Shown: one piece after another, positions 63,933 through 64,000 of the stretch | Position numbering within the stretch: the first letter of the stretch is position 1 | Layout: every line of letters starts with the position of its first letter | DNA from: Sorex araneus | Lineage: Eukaryota; Chordata; Mammalia; Eulipotyphla; Soricidae | Length of the DNA: 64,000 nucleotides | Reading direction: 5' to 3' | Assembly (NCBI RefSeq): GCF_027595985.1 | Contig: NC_073303.1 | Location: 323,883,679-323,947,678, forward strand | Made by a program: the position numbers and the translations under genes | Notes under the pieces: model-generated | Seen by the model: the letters and a program-made list of their open reading frames with translations, nothing else | The model's database searches: none | Told to the model about the DNA's origin: nothing

Positions 63933-64000
63933 CACACTTACATTTGTGTAGGTAACTGCATAGTTTCTCCCTGAAGGCAGTGGCTTCTTCCCTTGGGCCT

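Overview
The window is mammalian nuclear DNA, most likely from a shrew (Soricidae, probably Sorex). The evidence is a very high density of one tRNA-headed SINE type whose consensus I recall as the shrew SOR family, L1 3' ends of one lineage, mammalian-style introns with GT-AG borders, and a CpG-island promoter. The species is inferred from memory of the SINE, not from a search.

The only gene I can support is PPP4R1, regulatory subunit 1 of protein phosphatase 4, on the + strand. Its 5' part is present. A CpG island lies at about 21550-22980, the start codon is at 22259, and 13 coding exons run to 62093. They splice in frame to 613 codons with GT-AG borders throughout. The remaining 3' exons lie beyond position 64000. 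Exon phases, exon lengths and the HEAT-repeat protein all agree with the mammalian family. I see no frameshift or stop in the exons, so the gene looks functional.

Layout. 1-21,100 is intergenic and packed with transposon debris: old and young SINEs, L1 3' ends, a solo LTR of an ERV1-like endogenous retrovirus with a 4-bp target duplication (1311-1860), and a 500-bp CTTT microsatellite. 21,550-23,000 holds the promoter CpG island, two minisatellites, a start-stop uORF and exons 1-2. 23,000-38,000 is the 15.6-kb intron 2, rich in L1 3' ends and SINEs. 38,000-49,323 holds exons 3-10 (HEAT repeats), with a decayed RTE-clade (BovB-like) retrotransposon in intron 8. 49,324-64,000 holds exons 11-13 (acidic linker) and long introns.

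The most interesting non-genic signal is a three-way relation between repeats. One SINE type carries an A-rich tail and presumably uses L1. A second has the same tRNA-like head, but its body matches the 5' flank of the RTE element in intron 8 and its tail matches the RTE 3' end, with no poly(A). A third, longer form carries a further RTE 5' block and a GAT-repeat tail. This looks like a SINE family built from, and mobilised by, an RTE LINE in the same genome, running beside an L1-dependent sister family.
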